Shown here: in pieces, positions 1 to 7,732 of the stretch | Numbering within the stretch: the stretch's first letter is position 1 | How the letters are laid out: the number at the start of each line of letters is the position of its first letter | Origin: an uncultured Muribaculaceae bacterium | GTDB taxonomy: Bacteria; Bacteroidota; Bacteroidia; Bacteroidales; Muribaculaceae | Length of the DNA stretch: 20,286 nt | Reading direction: 5' to 3' | NCBI GenBank assembly: GCA_910579605.1 | Contig: CAJTUG010000002.1 | Coordinates: forward strand, 100,317-120,602 | Position numbers and translations under genes: made by a program | The notes under the pieces: generated by a model | Database searches by the model: none | Told to the model about the DNA's origin: nothing | The model's input: the letters and a program-made list of their open reading frames with translations, nothing else

Positions 1-271
1 GTGTTAGAGCACGGAGACGAGTCTCGCTATCAGATTCTGGTACATATTCCAAAACTTTGTCTACATCCTCAAGTGCGCGGATAAATTCATTATGGCGGTA
101 ATATTCATCTGCGCGGCTCATAAGGATGCCGTAATTCTTGGGATCGGCCTGCAGTTCTTCTTCATATACTTGAAGGACTGCTTGTGTTATCGGATTTTTT
201 ATACCAGATTGAGCATGCAGTGTTAAAGAAGCTCCTAAAAGTGATATCAGAGCAATGTGTTTAAGTTTCAT
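1..271 (-). CDS. Secreted TPR-repeat protein, N-terminal part
   Basis: Only the first 90 codons are inside the window; the gene runs off the left edge. It starts at the ATG at 271-269. The protein begins with a signal peptide (Lys-Leu-Lys, a hydrophobic stretch, then Leu-His-Ala-Gln), so it should be exported to the periplasm or outer membrane. Residues about 43-80 look like a tetratricopeptide repeat, with the pattern DPKNYGILMSRADEYYR followed by a second helix (ALEDVDKVLEYVP). TPRs act as protein-docking scaffolds, and no catalytic domain is visible in this part. It lies 27 bases after kdsA on the same strand with no terminator between them, so it is probably the last visible gene of the mnmA-kdsA operon. 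The function cannot be named from this fragment. Confidence 0.75.
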   Translation of the reverse strand, partial: MKLKHIALISLLGASLTLHAQSGIKNPITQAVLQVYEEELQADPKNYGILMSRADEYYRHNEFIRALEDVDKVLEYVPESDSETRLRALT

Positions 272-298
272 TCGTTTCTATCTGTGAAATAATGGCTT

Positions 299-1114
299 TT
301 AGAAAGAGTCTATTGTACGTCGGATGGCGACAAGACGAGTCATAAGCATGTCAAGCAAGTCAAGGCGTAACATATTGGCGCCGTCACTCTTTGCTATGGC
401 CGGGTTGGGATGTGTTTCTATAAATAAACCGTCGGCTCCTACGGCTACTGCTGCTCGAGCGATAGTCTCTATAAGTTCGGGGCAACCGCCGGTTACTCCT
501 GCAGACGTGTTGGGTTGTTGAAGGGAATGGGTGCAATCTACAACCACCGGAGCTTTACATGCTTCTTGCATTTGTGGCACTCCTCTAAAATCAACTATAA
601 GGTCGCCATAGCCAAAGGTTGTTCCTCTTTCTGTCACCATTACGTTATCATTGCCGCAAGAACGTACTTTTTCTACCGCAAAGCGCATTGATCCTGGCGA
701 CAAGAATTGCCCTTTCTTAATGTTTACTGTTTTCCCTGTCCGGGCAGCTGCTGTCAATAAATCTGTCTGACGGCAGAGAAATGCAGGAATTTGTAGGATA
801 TCGACAAAATCAGCAGCCATTTCAGCTTCTTCTGGTTGATGAATGTCTGTAACGACAGGAACCCCAAATTCTCGTCCTACGGCATTAAGTATCTTAAGAG
901 CTTCTAAATCGCCAATGCCGCTGAATGAATCCAGACGGCTTCTATTAGCTTTTCGGTAGCTGCCTTTGAATGCAAAAGGTATTCCTAAATTAGAACATAC
1001 TTTGGCTATATGCTCCGCCGTTTCAAAAGCCATATCGCGGCCTTCAATAACACATGGGCCTGCAAGTAAAAAAAATCCGGGCTTGGAACGGAGTTGATTC
1101 AGTGCGTTATCCAT
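299..1114 (-). CDS. kdsA: 3-deoxy-8-phosphooctulonate synthase (KdsA), metal-dependent type
   Basis: KdsA condenses phosphoenolpyruvate with arabinose 5-phosphate to give Kdo-8-phosphate, the cytoplasmic entry step to the Kdo of lipid A-core. The protein is a single TIM barrel of 271 residues, the usual family length. Seen directly: LLAGPCVIEG near residues 16-25, KGSYRKANRSR for substrate binding, VTDIHQPEEAE, CTHSLQQPN, FIETHPNP and AKSDGANML. The Cys in GPCVIE (Cys21), together with the His, Glu and Asp in the later motifs, is the ligand set of the metal-dependent class; the metal-independent class, as in E. coli, has Asn at the Cys position. A TTG nine bases upstream (1123) could extend the frame, but the ATG at 1114 is the better start. 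It follows rsmE by 53 bases. The next-step phosphatase, kdsC, is in another operon in this window. Confidence 0.95.
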   Translation of the reverse strand: MDNALNQLRSKPGFFLLAGPCVIEGRDMAFETAEHIAKVCSNLGIPFAFKGSYRKANRSRLDSFSGIGDLEALKILNAVGREFGVPVVTDIHQPEEAEMAADFVDILQIPAFLCRQTDLLTAAARTGKTVNIKKGQFLSPGSMRFAVEKVRSCGNDNVMVTERGTTFGYGDLIVDFRGVPQMQEACKAPVVVDCTHSLQQPNTSAGVTGGCPELIETIARAAVAVGADGLFIETHPNPAIAKSDGANMLRLDLLDMLMTRLVAIRRTIDSF

Positions 1115-1167
1115 TATAAGCAATGTTTATTTTTGTTTTTATTTAAGAAAAATTTTGCCACGGAATC

Positions 1168-1887
1168 TTATCCTACATTTAGTTGGTTAATGATTTGGAA
1201 TGTGTCTGCGGCTACAATAGCAGCCGTTTCCGTGCGCAAGCGGTTGTCCCCCAATGTGACGGGAACAAAACCAGCATCTAATGCATAAGCGACTTCTTGA
1301 GGTGTAAAATCACCTTCTGGGCCTATGAGCACAATTGAGTCTTGGTCGGGCAACAATGCCTTTGCCAAGAGACGGCGAGGGCAATCGCGGTCGCACCAAG
1401 CAATAAATTTGAGACATTGCGCAGATCTGCTTTCGTCTATGAATTTACGAAATGGCTCAGTGGCATTTACCGGGGGTAATATTGCTTTTAGCGACTGTTT
1501 CATAGCCGAAACGGCAATTTTTTCCAGCCTTTCTATTTTAATATCTTTTCGTTCCGACCGTTCACATCTCAATGGAACTATCTTGTCAATACCTATCTCT
1601 ACCAATTTTTCGACTGTCCATTCCATGCGGTCCATGTTTTTTGTTGGAGCTATGGCAATAGTGAGATCCGGTCTCCATACTTTAGGCAAATATTCGGTTT
1701 CCAATATTTCCAAAGCAGCATGTTTGGGATGAGCTGTTAGAAGCCTGCAACGGTAAAGAGTCCCTTTCCCGTCTACAACCTCAATCTCATCGCCAGGCTG
1801 TTTTCGAAGTACTCGCACTGCATGCCCGCTTTCACTTTCGGGCAATTCATGATTTGTTGATATGTCGGGGGCGAAAAAACGTATCAT
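1168..1887 (-). CDS. rsmE: 16S rRNA (uracil1498-N3)-methyltransferase
   Basis: RsmE methylates N3 of U1498 in 16S rRNA using S-adenosylmethionine. The 239-residue protein has the family layout: an N-terminal PUA-like barrel (about 1-70, including SGHAVRVLRKQPGDEIEVVDG) and a C-terminal SPOUT/trefoil-knot domain. Diagnostic motifs in the knot domain are PTKNMDRMEWTVEKLVEIG, the arginine-rich RCERSERKD, VSAMKQSLK (the family usually has A.EQ here), IGPEGDF and LGDNRLRTETAA, which form the SAM-binding knot. Its ATG overlaps the TAA of the upstream transporter gene by one base (TAATG), so translation is probably coupled. Confidence 0.95.
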   Translation of the reverse strand: MIRFFAPDISTNHELPESESGHAVRVLRKQPGDEIEVVDGKGTLYRCRLLTAHPKHAALEILETEYLPKVWRPDLTIAIAPTKNMDRMEWTVEKLVEIGIDKIVPLRCERSERKDIKIERLEKIAVSAMKQSLKAILPPVNATEPFRKFIDESRSAQCLKFIAWCDRDCPRRLLAKALLPDQDSIVLIGPEGDFTPQEVAYALDAGFVPVTLGDNRLRTETAAIVAADTFQIINQLNVG

Positions 1888-3245
1888 TATTTTGTTTCTA
1901 CAAAACCACCGCCGTCGGTCGACTCAGTTTCTTTTATTTCGGCATTATTTGTAGCAGTGTTGTTTTCTTTGAATATGAAGAAGAACAGTATGGTTACGAT
2001 TAGAGCATATGCGGCAAAAATGAACCACGATTCGCGCCAACCTTCCAACTGTTGCTCCGGCGAAAGCCCAGGTGCATTTACAAGTGGATTAACCACGCAT
2101 GTACCTGCAAGGAATGTGCCAACAGATGCGCCTATGCCGTTTGTCATTAACATAAAGAGACCTTGAGCCGAAGAACGTTGTGCAACATCTGTTCGGGAAT
2201 CTACATACAATCCTCCGGATACATTAAAGAAATCAAAAGCTACACCATAGACGATACACGACAAAATGAGGAACACAACGCCGCCATCGGGGTTGCCTAT
2301 ACCAAAAAATCCAAACCGTAGAACCCATGCAAACATAGCCATAAGCATAACCCCTTTTATCTTGAAACGTTTGAGGAAGAATGGTATAGCAAGTATACAT
2401 AATGCTTCTGAGCATTGGCTTATGGAAATGAGGAAAGTAGCATTGTCTGTCCACCAACTACCCTGATATTCAAGAATACTTTTGAAATGGTAGATAAATG
2501 ATGAGCCATAGCTGTTGGTTATCTGAAGTGATACGCCCAAAAGCATAGAGAAGATGAAGAAAACAGCCATGTCGCGGCGGCGGAAAAGTGTGAAGGCCTT
2601 AAGCCCCAATGCATCCACAAGGCTTTTCTTATCTCCATCCGATCTTACTGGACATGCAGGTAGTGTCAAGGCATAAGCAGCCAAACAAATACTCAAAATA
2701 CCAGATACATAGAATTGTGTGTAGCTATGCTGAATTGTTTCTCCTCCTATGCTGACAAAATTTACAAACAACTCTGCACAGATAAAACCAACAGTTCCCA
2801 TTGTCCTGATTGCCGGGAAATCGTTTACAGTGCTTAATCCACCTTTTTCAAGTCCGTTGAAAGATACTGAGTTGGTCAATCCTATAGTGGGCATAAAGAA
2901 TGCCACAGAAACAGTGTAAAGCGCAAAAACAAGACCAAAACTTAATGTGCCTTGACTTTCAATTTGTTCTTTGGCTACAATACCTGTGCCTATCATGAAA
3001 ATACCGGCCAACAATTGGCATATAGCAAGAGTCTTTTGTGCCGGTATCCAACGGTCGGCTACTATGCCTACCAGAGCCGGCATGAAAATTGAAACCAAAC
3101 CTTGCACGGTATAAAACCAAAATACATAATTCCCGAGTCCATTACTGCCAAGGAACATACCCATGGAAATGAGGTATGCGCCCCAGATGGCAAATTCAAG
3201 GAAGCTCATTGTAGCAAGGCGAGCTTTTAGTTGCAGTTTATTCAT
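1887..3245 (-). CDS. nupG: MFS nucleoside permease, NupG-type
   Basis: The 452-residue protein is a twelve-helix major-facilitator transporter of the inner membrane. The N-terminus (KARLATMSFLEFAIWGAYLISMG) and the following YTVQGLVSIFMPALVGIVADRW resemble the nucleoside:H+ symporter (NHS) family of E. coli NupG and XapB, and the tail IVTILFFFIFKENN ends in a short hydrophilic cytoplasmic stretch. The expected role is proton-driven nucleoside uptake; the exact substrate (general nucleosides or xanthosine) cannot be read from sequence. It lies 18 bases after the DUF151 gene and overlaps rsmE by one base, so it is mid-operon. Its position between RNA-modification genes may be incidental. Confidence 0.8.
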   Translation of the reverse strand: MNKLQLKARLATMSFLEFAIWGAYLISMGMFLGSNGLGNYVFWFYTVQGLVSIFMPALVGIVADRWIPAQKTLAICQLLAGIFMIGTGIVAKEQIESQGTLSFGLVFALYTVSVAFFMPTIGLTNSVSFNGLEKGGLSTVNDFPAIRTMGTVGFICAELFVNFVSIGGETIQHSYTQFYVSGILSICLAAYALTLPACPVRSDGDKKSLVDALGLKAFTLFRRRDMAVFFIFSMLLGVSLQITNSYGSSFIYHFKSILEYQGSWWTDNATFLISISQCSEALCILAIPFFLKRFKIKGVMLMAMFAWVLRFGFFGIGNPDGGVVFLILSCIVYGVAFDFFNVSGGLYVDSRTDVAQRSSAQGLFMLMTNGIGASVGTFLAGTCVVNPLVNAPGLSPEQQLEGWRESWFIFAAYALIVTILFFFIFKENNTATNNAEIKETESTDGGGFVETK

Positions 3246-3263
3246 ATGGTATTGTTTTTTAGA

Positions 3264-3920
3264 TTATTCAGTAGTCTCATCGCTTCCGCCAAGCCCTTTC
3301 TTGCGTTTAAGTATATCGCTTATATGGGCTGCTTCTTCATAGTTTTCTTGTTCTATGAGTTGCGATAATGTGCGTTCAAGTTCTTCTATTGTATAATTCT
3401 CGATTTTAGGATTGGCATGATAGCTCATGTCGTCGGCATAACTTTCAAATTCATCTTCAAAATCTTCGTTTTCGTCAAGATGTTCTTCCGATCGTGTCAA
3501 CACATCATCTTCAAGGACAAAACCGGCAGATTCCACAATCTCAGGAGTGGTATAAATGGGTGTCCGTGTTCTCAATGCTATTGATATTGCATCGGAAGTC
3601 CTGGCATCAATGACAACTGTGCGGTTACCATCTGTAAAAGTAAGCTCCGACGAAAAAATGCCGTCTTCAAACCGATAAATGAAAACCTCTGTGAGCTTTA
3701 CCCCAAAAGCATGTGCGAAACTCACAAACAAGTCATGGGTCAAGGGCCTTGGGGTGCGTATGCCCTCCATGACTATTGCTATAGATTGGGCCTCTGCGGG
3801 CCCTATGACTACAGGTATGCGGCGTGGTCCATGTTCCTCTGCCAAAACGAGAGCGTATGCACCACTTTGCAATTGGCTGCACGAGAGTCCTAAGACATGA
3901 AGGCGGATTTTAGATTTCAT
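3264..3920 (-). CDS. Bifunctional nuclease family (DUF151/BFN) protein with C-terminal UVR motif
   Basis: The protein has 218 residues. Residues about 1-135 form a DUF151/bifunctional nuclease domain, recognised from VLGLSCSQLQSGAYALVLAEE, RRIPVVIGPAEAQSIA and VIDARTSDAISIALRTRTPIYTTPEIVE. An acidic linker (DENEDFEDEFESYADD) leads to a UVR-type helical hairpin at about 172-210 (TIEELERTLSQLIEQENYEEAAHISD), the motif with which UvrB contacts UvrC. Plant members of the family have been reported to cleave RNA and DNA; the role in bacteria is poorly defined, so nuclease activity here is an extrapolation. It begins 4 bases after mnmA, in the same operon. Confidence 0.85.
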   Translation of the reverse strand: MKSKIRLHVLGLSCSQLQSGAYALVLAEEHGPRRIPVVIGPAEAQSIAIVMEGIRTPRPLTHDLFVSFAHAFGVKLTEVFIYRFEDGIFSSELTFTDGNRTVVIDARTSDAISIALRTRTPIYTTPEIVESAGFVLEDDVLTRSEEHLDENEDFEDEFESYADDMSYHANPKIENYTIEELERTLSQLIEQENYEEAAHISDILKRKKGLGGSDETTE

Positions 3921-3924
3921 AGGT

Positions 3925-5022
3925 CTATTGTAATATGTTCCCTCCCGTAATTATCCCCGAACCATAGCATATACTTGCTTCTTGATTGTATACTACGGCA
4001 AACTGCCCGGGAGCAATACCTTGAACCTTTACGTCGGATTCTATTATATATTCTCCTTCAGCCTCGGGTATTTGGCGGATGCGTCCAGGCAAGAACTCAG
4101 GCGTATGGCGGTTTTTGAATTTTATGGCTACACCTTCTGGAGCCAATGCTTTTTCGCCCCATGGATTAGCGGTTATAAATTGCATTTCTGCCAAGCCAAG
4201 AGTCCTGCCATATTGCTTTTCGGTATCATAACCGCGCGAAACATATATTACATTGTCTGCAACGTTTTTCCGCACAACAAACCATGGACCGCCACTCAAG
4301 CCCAAACCTTTCCGTTGTCCTATGGTATGAAACCAATAACCGCGGTGTTCGCCAAGTTTTTTGCCGGTTTCAATCTCTATTATAGCACCTGGCTTTTCTC
4401 CCAAGTGGCGGCGAATAAAATCGTTGTAGTTTATCTTACCTAAAAAGCAAATTCCTTGGCTGTCCCTACGATATGCATTAGGCAATTTTGCTTCTGCGGC
4501 TATGCGACGGACTTCGCTTTTGGGCAGATTACCGAGTGGAAATGTGAGATGTTGTAATTGTTTACCGCTTATACGAGCCAAGAAATCGGTTTGGTCTTTA
4601 ACCGGGTCTACAGCGGTAGCGAGCCATTTACGCCCTTGTGGGTCTATTATCGTTGAAGCATAATGGCCTGTAGCCGTTAGGTCAAAGTCTTTGCCCCAAC
4701 GTTCCTCAAAATATCCGAATTTTATTATTGAATTACACATCATATCGGGGTTGGGTGTCAATCCTGCTTTTACTGTACGTAAAGCATACTCCATGACATT
4801 GTCCCAATATTCCTGATGCAGGGATACCACATCTAAATGTAGCCCGTATCTACGTGCAATCAAGCTACACATTTCTATATCTTCTTCGGCAGAACAATCG
4901 CCCTCATCATTATCCATTCCTATTCGGATGTAGAACAAATGAGGATCGTGTCCTTCTTCTATTAGGCGGTGTAGTGCTACCGCACTATCTACTCCACCAG
5001 ATAATAGCATTGCTATATTCAT
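3925..5022 (-). CDS. mnmA: tRNA-specific 2-thiouridylase MnmA
   Basis: MnmA thiolates position 2 of wobble uridine-34 in tRNA-Lys, -Glu and -Gln in the cytoplasm, using ATP and a persulfide sulfur donor. The 365-residue protein shows the PP-loop SGGVDS at residues 8-13, NPDMMCNSIIKF with the first catalytic Cys (Cys96), ATGHYA, and SQGICFLG with the second Cys (Cys192). The central domain motif GYWFHTIGQRKGLGLSGGPWFVV and the C-terminal beta-barrel (GVAIKFKNRHTPEFLPGRI and GIAPGQFAVVY) are complete. The usual family motif is SQD.CF; here it is SQGICF, a minor change. Bacteroidales often carry more than one mnmA-like gene, so this may be one of several paralogues. It sits 4 bases after the DUF5106 gene. 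Confidence 0.95.
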   Translation of the reverse strand: MNIAMLLSGGVDSAVALHRLIEEGHDPHLFYIRIGMDNDEGDCSAEEDIEMCSLIARRYGLHLDVVSLHQEYWDNVMEYALRTVKAGLTPNPDMMCNSIIKFGYFEERWGKDFDLTATGHYASTIIDPQGRKWLATAVDPVKDQTDFLARISGKQLQHLTFPLGNLPKSEVRRIAAEAKLPNAYRRDSQGICFLGKINYNDFIRRHLGEKPGAIIEIETGKKLGEHRGYWFHTIGQRKGLGLSGGPWFVVRKNVADNVIYVSRGYDTEKQYGRTLGLAEMQFITANPWGEKALAPEGVAIKFKNRHTPEFLPGRIRQIPEAEGEYIIESDVKVQGIAPGQFAVVYNQEASICYGSGIITGGNILQ

Positions 5023-5026
5023 AGAT

Positions 5027-5932
5027 TCAATTCCTACGGGTTTGTTCTGCGGCCACCTGGAATGCGCCGAAAAGATAATCTAAATCAAGGTCTTTGGCCA
5101 ATATTCGGTGTTTTGAATTAATGAAATAAAAAGACGGCATAGTACGTAAGTCAAAATAAAGATCTGCATCTTCGCATGACACTGCTATCCAACCGTTGGG
5201 TAGTGCTGAATTTGCATCTTTCCATTCTTGGCTTACCTCTCCTGGATATAGACTTATTATTACTAAATCTCCGTTGTCTATCAATCTGTTGGCATGGATA
5301 TTAGTCTTTAGACGGACATTTGCCATGCTACAATCGTCGCAGTCTGGATCATTGAAAAACAGCAGGATAGATTTGCCTTTGATTTGCCCGAATGTGGTTG
5401 TATTACCATCTGGCTGTATGAGCTCTATTTCAGGTAAAGTGCTTCCTATAGAACTGCTGAGCAATATTTTTTCTTGTGCTTGATAGCGGGCTCGGGTAGC
5501 TTTATCTATTTTTTTATGGTGTGCCGCCGCTTGGACAAATGGTAAGTAAACTTCATCGGAACGCATTTCTGTGGTATCGGAATAAAGCCATTCTTCGGCC
5601 ATTTCGGCTAAGGCAAGGGTTTTCTTACCGTCTTTGGCAACTATTTGCAATAATTTGTCTATGGATGAATGAACCGTATCTGCACTCGCATGCTGCATTA
5701 TAGCAAACCAACTGCCCATAGTGTTGTGAAGTTTCTGGCGGTAATTAAATACGGTCCCAAAGTTGCATCTATCCCAAAAACGGCTTATTATATAGTCGCA
5801 ACGTGGCTGTAATTCCATCATTGAATCCGGGGGAACTGGATATGGAAATAATTCGTCGGCATGGGCATGCTCTGCGCCGATTGCTGCAAAAAATAATGTG
5901 ATTATAATTACTATTTTTGTATAGAATTTCAT
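5027..5932 (-). CDS. Periplasmic DUF5106/thioredoxin-like protein
   Basis: Starting at the ATG at 5932, the protein has 301 residues and opens with a signal peptide (MKFYTKIVIIITLFFAAIG, then an AHA cleavage-type site), so it is exported. The N-terminal half resembles the DUF5106 domain that precedes thioredoxin folds in Bacteroidales. From about residue 160 there is a thioredoxin-like/AhpC-TSA-type fold with GSTLPEIELIQPDG, KGKSILLFFNDPDCDDC and TMPSFYFINS. The redox motif is CDDC (residues 198-201), and the cis-Pro region is MPSF. A role in envelope disulfide chemistry is inferred. An in-frame ATG at 5992 would add 20 residues, but it lies only 4 bases after the -7 promoter box and would place a polar segment before the signal peptide. 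First gene of the operon running to the window's left edge. Confidence 0.8.
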   Translation of the reverse strand: MKFYTKIVIIITLFFAAIGAEHAHADELFPYPVPPDSMMELQPRCDYIISRFWDRCNFGTVFNYRQKLHNTMGSWFAIMQHASADTVHSSIDKLLQIVAKDGKKTLALAEMAEEWLYSDTTEMRSDEVYLPFVQAAAHHKKIDKATRARYQAQEKILLSSSIGSTLPEIELIQPDGNTTTFGQIKGKSILLFFNDPDCDDCSMANVRLKTNIHANRLIDNGDLVIISLYPGEVSQEWKDANSALPNGWIAVSCEDADLYFDLRTMPSFYFINSKHRILAKDLDLDYLFGAFQVAAEQTRRN

Positions 5933-5996
5933 CGGTACTTTGCTTAGTTTGTTAAAAACGTCTTCTTCAATGCAAGACACTGATACTATCATCCTA

Positions 5997-6027
5997 CAAA
6001 ATTAAACAAAAATTTGCGTTTGCCAAC
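5997..6027 (-). promoter_or_regulatory. Bacteroidetes-type promoter for the DUF5106-mnmA-kdsA operon
   Basis: On the minus strand a -7 box TAATTTTG (6004-5997) fits TAnnTTTG exactly. A -33 box GTTG (6027-6024, consensus TTTG) lies 19 bases upstream, within the usual 19-21. Transcription should begin near 5993-5990, giving a leader of about 60 bases to the preferred ATG at 5932. Confidence 0.65.
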
Positions 6028-6055
6028 AAGTATGCTCCTAAAAAATGTTATACCG

Positions 6056-6090
6056 TAAAAAAGATTGGCGGCATGAAACCATACCGCCAA
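6056..6090 (-). terminator. Intrinsic terminator after the DUF3298-like lipoprotein gene
   Basis: Read on the minus strand, a stem TTGGCGG...CCGCCAA (6090-6065) with one mismatch and a further ATG/CAT pairing is followed by TCTTTTTTAC. It lies about 25 bases past the stop at 6115 and just before the promoter of the next operon, so it insulates the two units. Confidence 0.85.
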
Positions 6091-6114
6091 GAAAATCATT
6101 GTTTTTTATTATTT

Positions 6115-6951
6115 TCAGAGCAGAACCGATTTACCTGTCTCGGTAAGGTATTCCGATAGCAAATATGGGGCAAGTGGTATGCGTATGATACCTTGCGCAT
6201 AACTTGCAACTTCATATGGCCCATATGCAAATACTATGTCTCCACTGTCGGATACATAAAAATTGCCGTCGGATGGAAGTGCTTCTATATTTGTCCGTCC
6301 TATTATAGGAGACATGTATTTAGCTTTGTTGGCAATAATTTCCGGCAAAGCATTCAATCCATCTTGTGTAAATAAATCGTCAAGGGTTATTACTTTTCCG
6401 TTCCTAATGTCGTAGTTGATATAAGTAGTCGAATACATGCCATGAGCCGCACGTGGGGAATAACTTGTAGAGGTTATGGCATAGGAAAGAATGGCATTAT
6501 TGAGAGTGGTCACATCTCCATCAATAGAGGTGCATCCATCATAATCGGAAAGACGCACTGCATATTTGCTTAAACTGTCGCTTTGCTCTTTGTTGAGATT
6601 TATGGCTACCGGTGCATAACCGAACTCAGCAGCTGCACTGTGGAAAAAATTTTCAAGAATGCGATTTGAGTCGTTTCCGAATGCGGAAATTTCTATTGCG
6701 TCCTTTAGTTGGCTCAAGTCTTGGCCAAATATGTTTTCAGGCATTAAAACGTTAACTCTACACGCTACCGTGAGGTCGGAATCTGTATCATAATCTGCTG
6801 CTGAATTTTCTAATGTATAAGCTTTAGCTGCTTCGATACGCTTGAATGATATTGAATTATCATCCATATTTGATTCGGTTTCGCTAATGTTGTTGCCACA
6901 AGATGCCAACAAAAGCATTGTTGCTGCGCTTAATAATATTGAACGTTTCAT
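6115..6951 (-). CDS. Lipoprotein, DUF3298/RsiV-like
   Basis: The 278-residue protein starts at the ATG at 6951 (an in-frame ATG at 6975 is less likely because it precedes the signal sequence). The signal peptide MKRSILLSAATMLLLASC ends in the lipobox LASC with lipidated Cys18. The rest has no catalytic motif. The C-terminal half resembles DUF3298, also found in the anti-sigma factor RsiV and in predicted lysozyme-binding or envelope lipoproteins: YDGCTSIDGD, ITSTSYSPRAAHGMYSTTYINYDIRNGKVITLDDLF, and a final FAYGPYEVASYAQGIIRIPLAPYLLSEYL. The last segment, in which a YGPYEIA-type phrase precedes a beta-strand, is the most characteristic part. It probably sits on the inner leaflet or surface of the outer membrane. 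It appears monocistronic, between its own upstream gap and the terminator at 6056-6090. Confidence 0.8.
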   Translation of the reverse strand: MKRSILLSAATMLLLASCGNNISETESNMDDNSISFKRIEAAKAYTLENSAADYDTDSDLTVACRVNVLMPENIFGQDLSQLKDAIEISAFGNDSNRILENFFHSAAAEFGYAPVAINLNKEQSDSLSKYAVRLSDYDGCTSIDGDVTTLNNAILSYAITSTSYSPRAAHGMYSTTYINYDIRNGKVITLDDLFTQDGLNALPEIIANKAKYMSPIIGRTNIEALPSDGNFYVSDSGDIVFAYGPYEVASYAQGIIRIPLAPYLLSEYLTETGKSVLL

Positions 6952-7072
6952 CGTAGTATACCTTAGTGTTTGCATGTTGTAAATATTCCAAATTTTACCT
7001 CATTTTGTTTTCGGACTTTAGAGTCTAACGTTTAGTTAATACCTTAGTTCCTTTTATGATTAAAATTTTATG

Positions 7073-7080
7073 CAAAATTA
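7073..7080 (-). promoter_or_regulatory. Possible -7 box for the DUF3298-like lipoprotein gene
   Basis: The gap 6952-7169 has no credible gene. On the minus strand TAATTTTG (7080-7073) matches TAnnTTTG, but no TTTG is found 19-21 bases upstream, and the leader would be about 115 bases. A second near match, TAAAATTTG around 6995, has one base too many. The promoter of this gene must lie here, but I cannot fix it. Confidence 0.3.
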
Positions 7081-7169
7081 ATGATTTATTTTGGGTATTG
7101 GCTTAAATAATATTGTCTTGTACATTTTATTTTTTCATCATTAAAGTAATGAGTTGATTTGTCGCTAAT

Positions 7170-7217
7170 TATATTACAAAGCCCGGATTCAGAAAAGAAT
7201 CCGGGCTTTGTAATATA
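7170..7217 (-). terminator. 21-bp perfect hairpin after the clpB-lipoprotein unit
   Basis: Arms at 7170-7190 and 7197-7217 are perfect reverse complements around the six-base loop AGAAAA. The core is AAAGCCCGGATTC, with AT-rich flanks. It begins 17 bases past the stop at 7234, where a transcription terminator would be expected. No long U-run follows; the CTTTGTAATATAATT side of the stem supplies only a weak one. The structure is equally good on both strands. Confidence 0.75.
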
Positions 7218-7233
7218 GGAATGAGAATTGTTC

Positions 7234-7704
7234 TTATTTATCTGAAACAGATGGGGTAACGTTGTATCCTGTAGTGCCTTCAGCTGGTATCTCGTCAACA
7301 CCTTCAACTACTTTTACTTTGAATGCCACCAAAGAAGTTGCTACCTCTTTGTCCACAGCATATAGAGGTGCTGTGACTTCAAGACTATGGAAACCGGCCT
7401 GTACTTGGTCGTCCACTTCAATTTCAAAGCCATATGGAGGCTCAATGCTTGCGCCAAGATAGTAGCCGTCCCAATAATAGGAAGCTCCGGTAATCATGGC
7501 TCCTTTGCCTTGTTCATTGTTTGTTACGGTTATAGACTCTATTTTGAATGTCTCGCCTTGTACTACGTAGATTGTACCATCTACTACACTGGCTCCACTG
7601 AATTCAAAATGAAAATCAACATCAGGTAAATCGTTGTCGTCGTGGCACGAACTCAATGCTAATGGAAGAACGGCCAACACTAAAAGATAGAGAAACTTTT
7701 TCAT
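7234..7704 (-). CDS. Small lipoprotein with one Ig-like domain
   Basis: The 156-residue protein has a signal peptide ending in the lipobox LSSC (Cys20), so it is an SPII lipoprotein. The acidic HDDNDLPDVD after Cys20 resembles tethers seen in Bacteroidales lipoproteins. Residues about 30-135 look like a single beta-sandwich. The phrase SYYWDGYYLGASIEPPYGFEIEVDDQVQAGFHSLEVTA follows the pattern of bacterial Ig-like domains (Big_9 type: strand, DGxxLG, PYxF, AGxHxL). That assignment rests on pattern recognition. No catalytic residues are evident, so a binding or structural role is likely. It starts 28 bases after clpB on the same strand with no terminator between, so it may be co-transcribed with the chaperone gene. 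It ends at the 7170-7217 hairpin. Confidence 0.8.
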   Translation of the reverse strand: MKKFLYLLVLAVLPLALSSCHDDNDLPDVDFHFEFSGASVVDGTIYVVQGETFKIESITVTNNEQGKGAMITGASYYWDGYYLGASIEPPYGFEIEVDDQVQAGFHSLEVTAPLYAVDKEVATSLVAFKVKVVEGVDEIPAEGTTGYNVTPSVSDK

Positions 7705-7732
7705 TGTACTTATTGGTAAATAGTTGAAATAA

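Noticed and set aside
6993..7012. Alternative -7 box TAAAATTTG for the DUF3298-like lipoprotein gene
   Set aside because: The spacing inside the box is one base too long and no TTTG lies at the right distance upstream.
7086..7307. A minus-strand frame of 73 codons overlapping the Ig-like lipoprotein gene
   Set aside because: It runs through the 21-bp hairpin and the tail of the real gene in another frame, with no domain or signal peptide.
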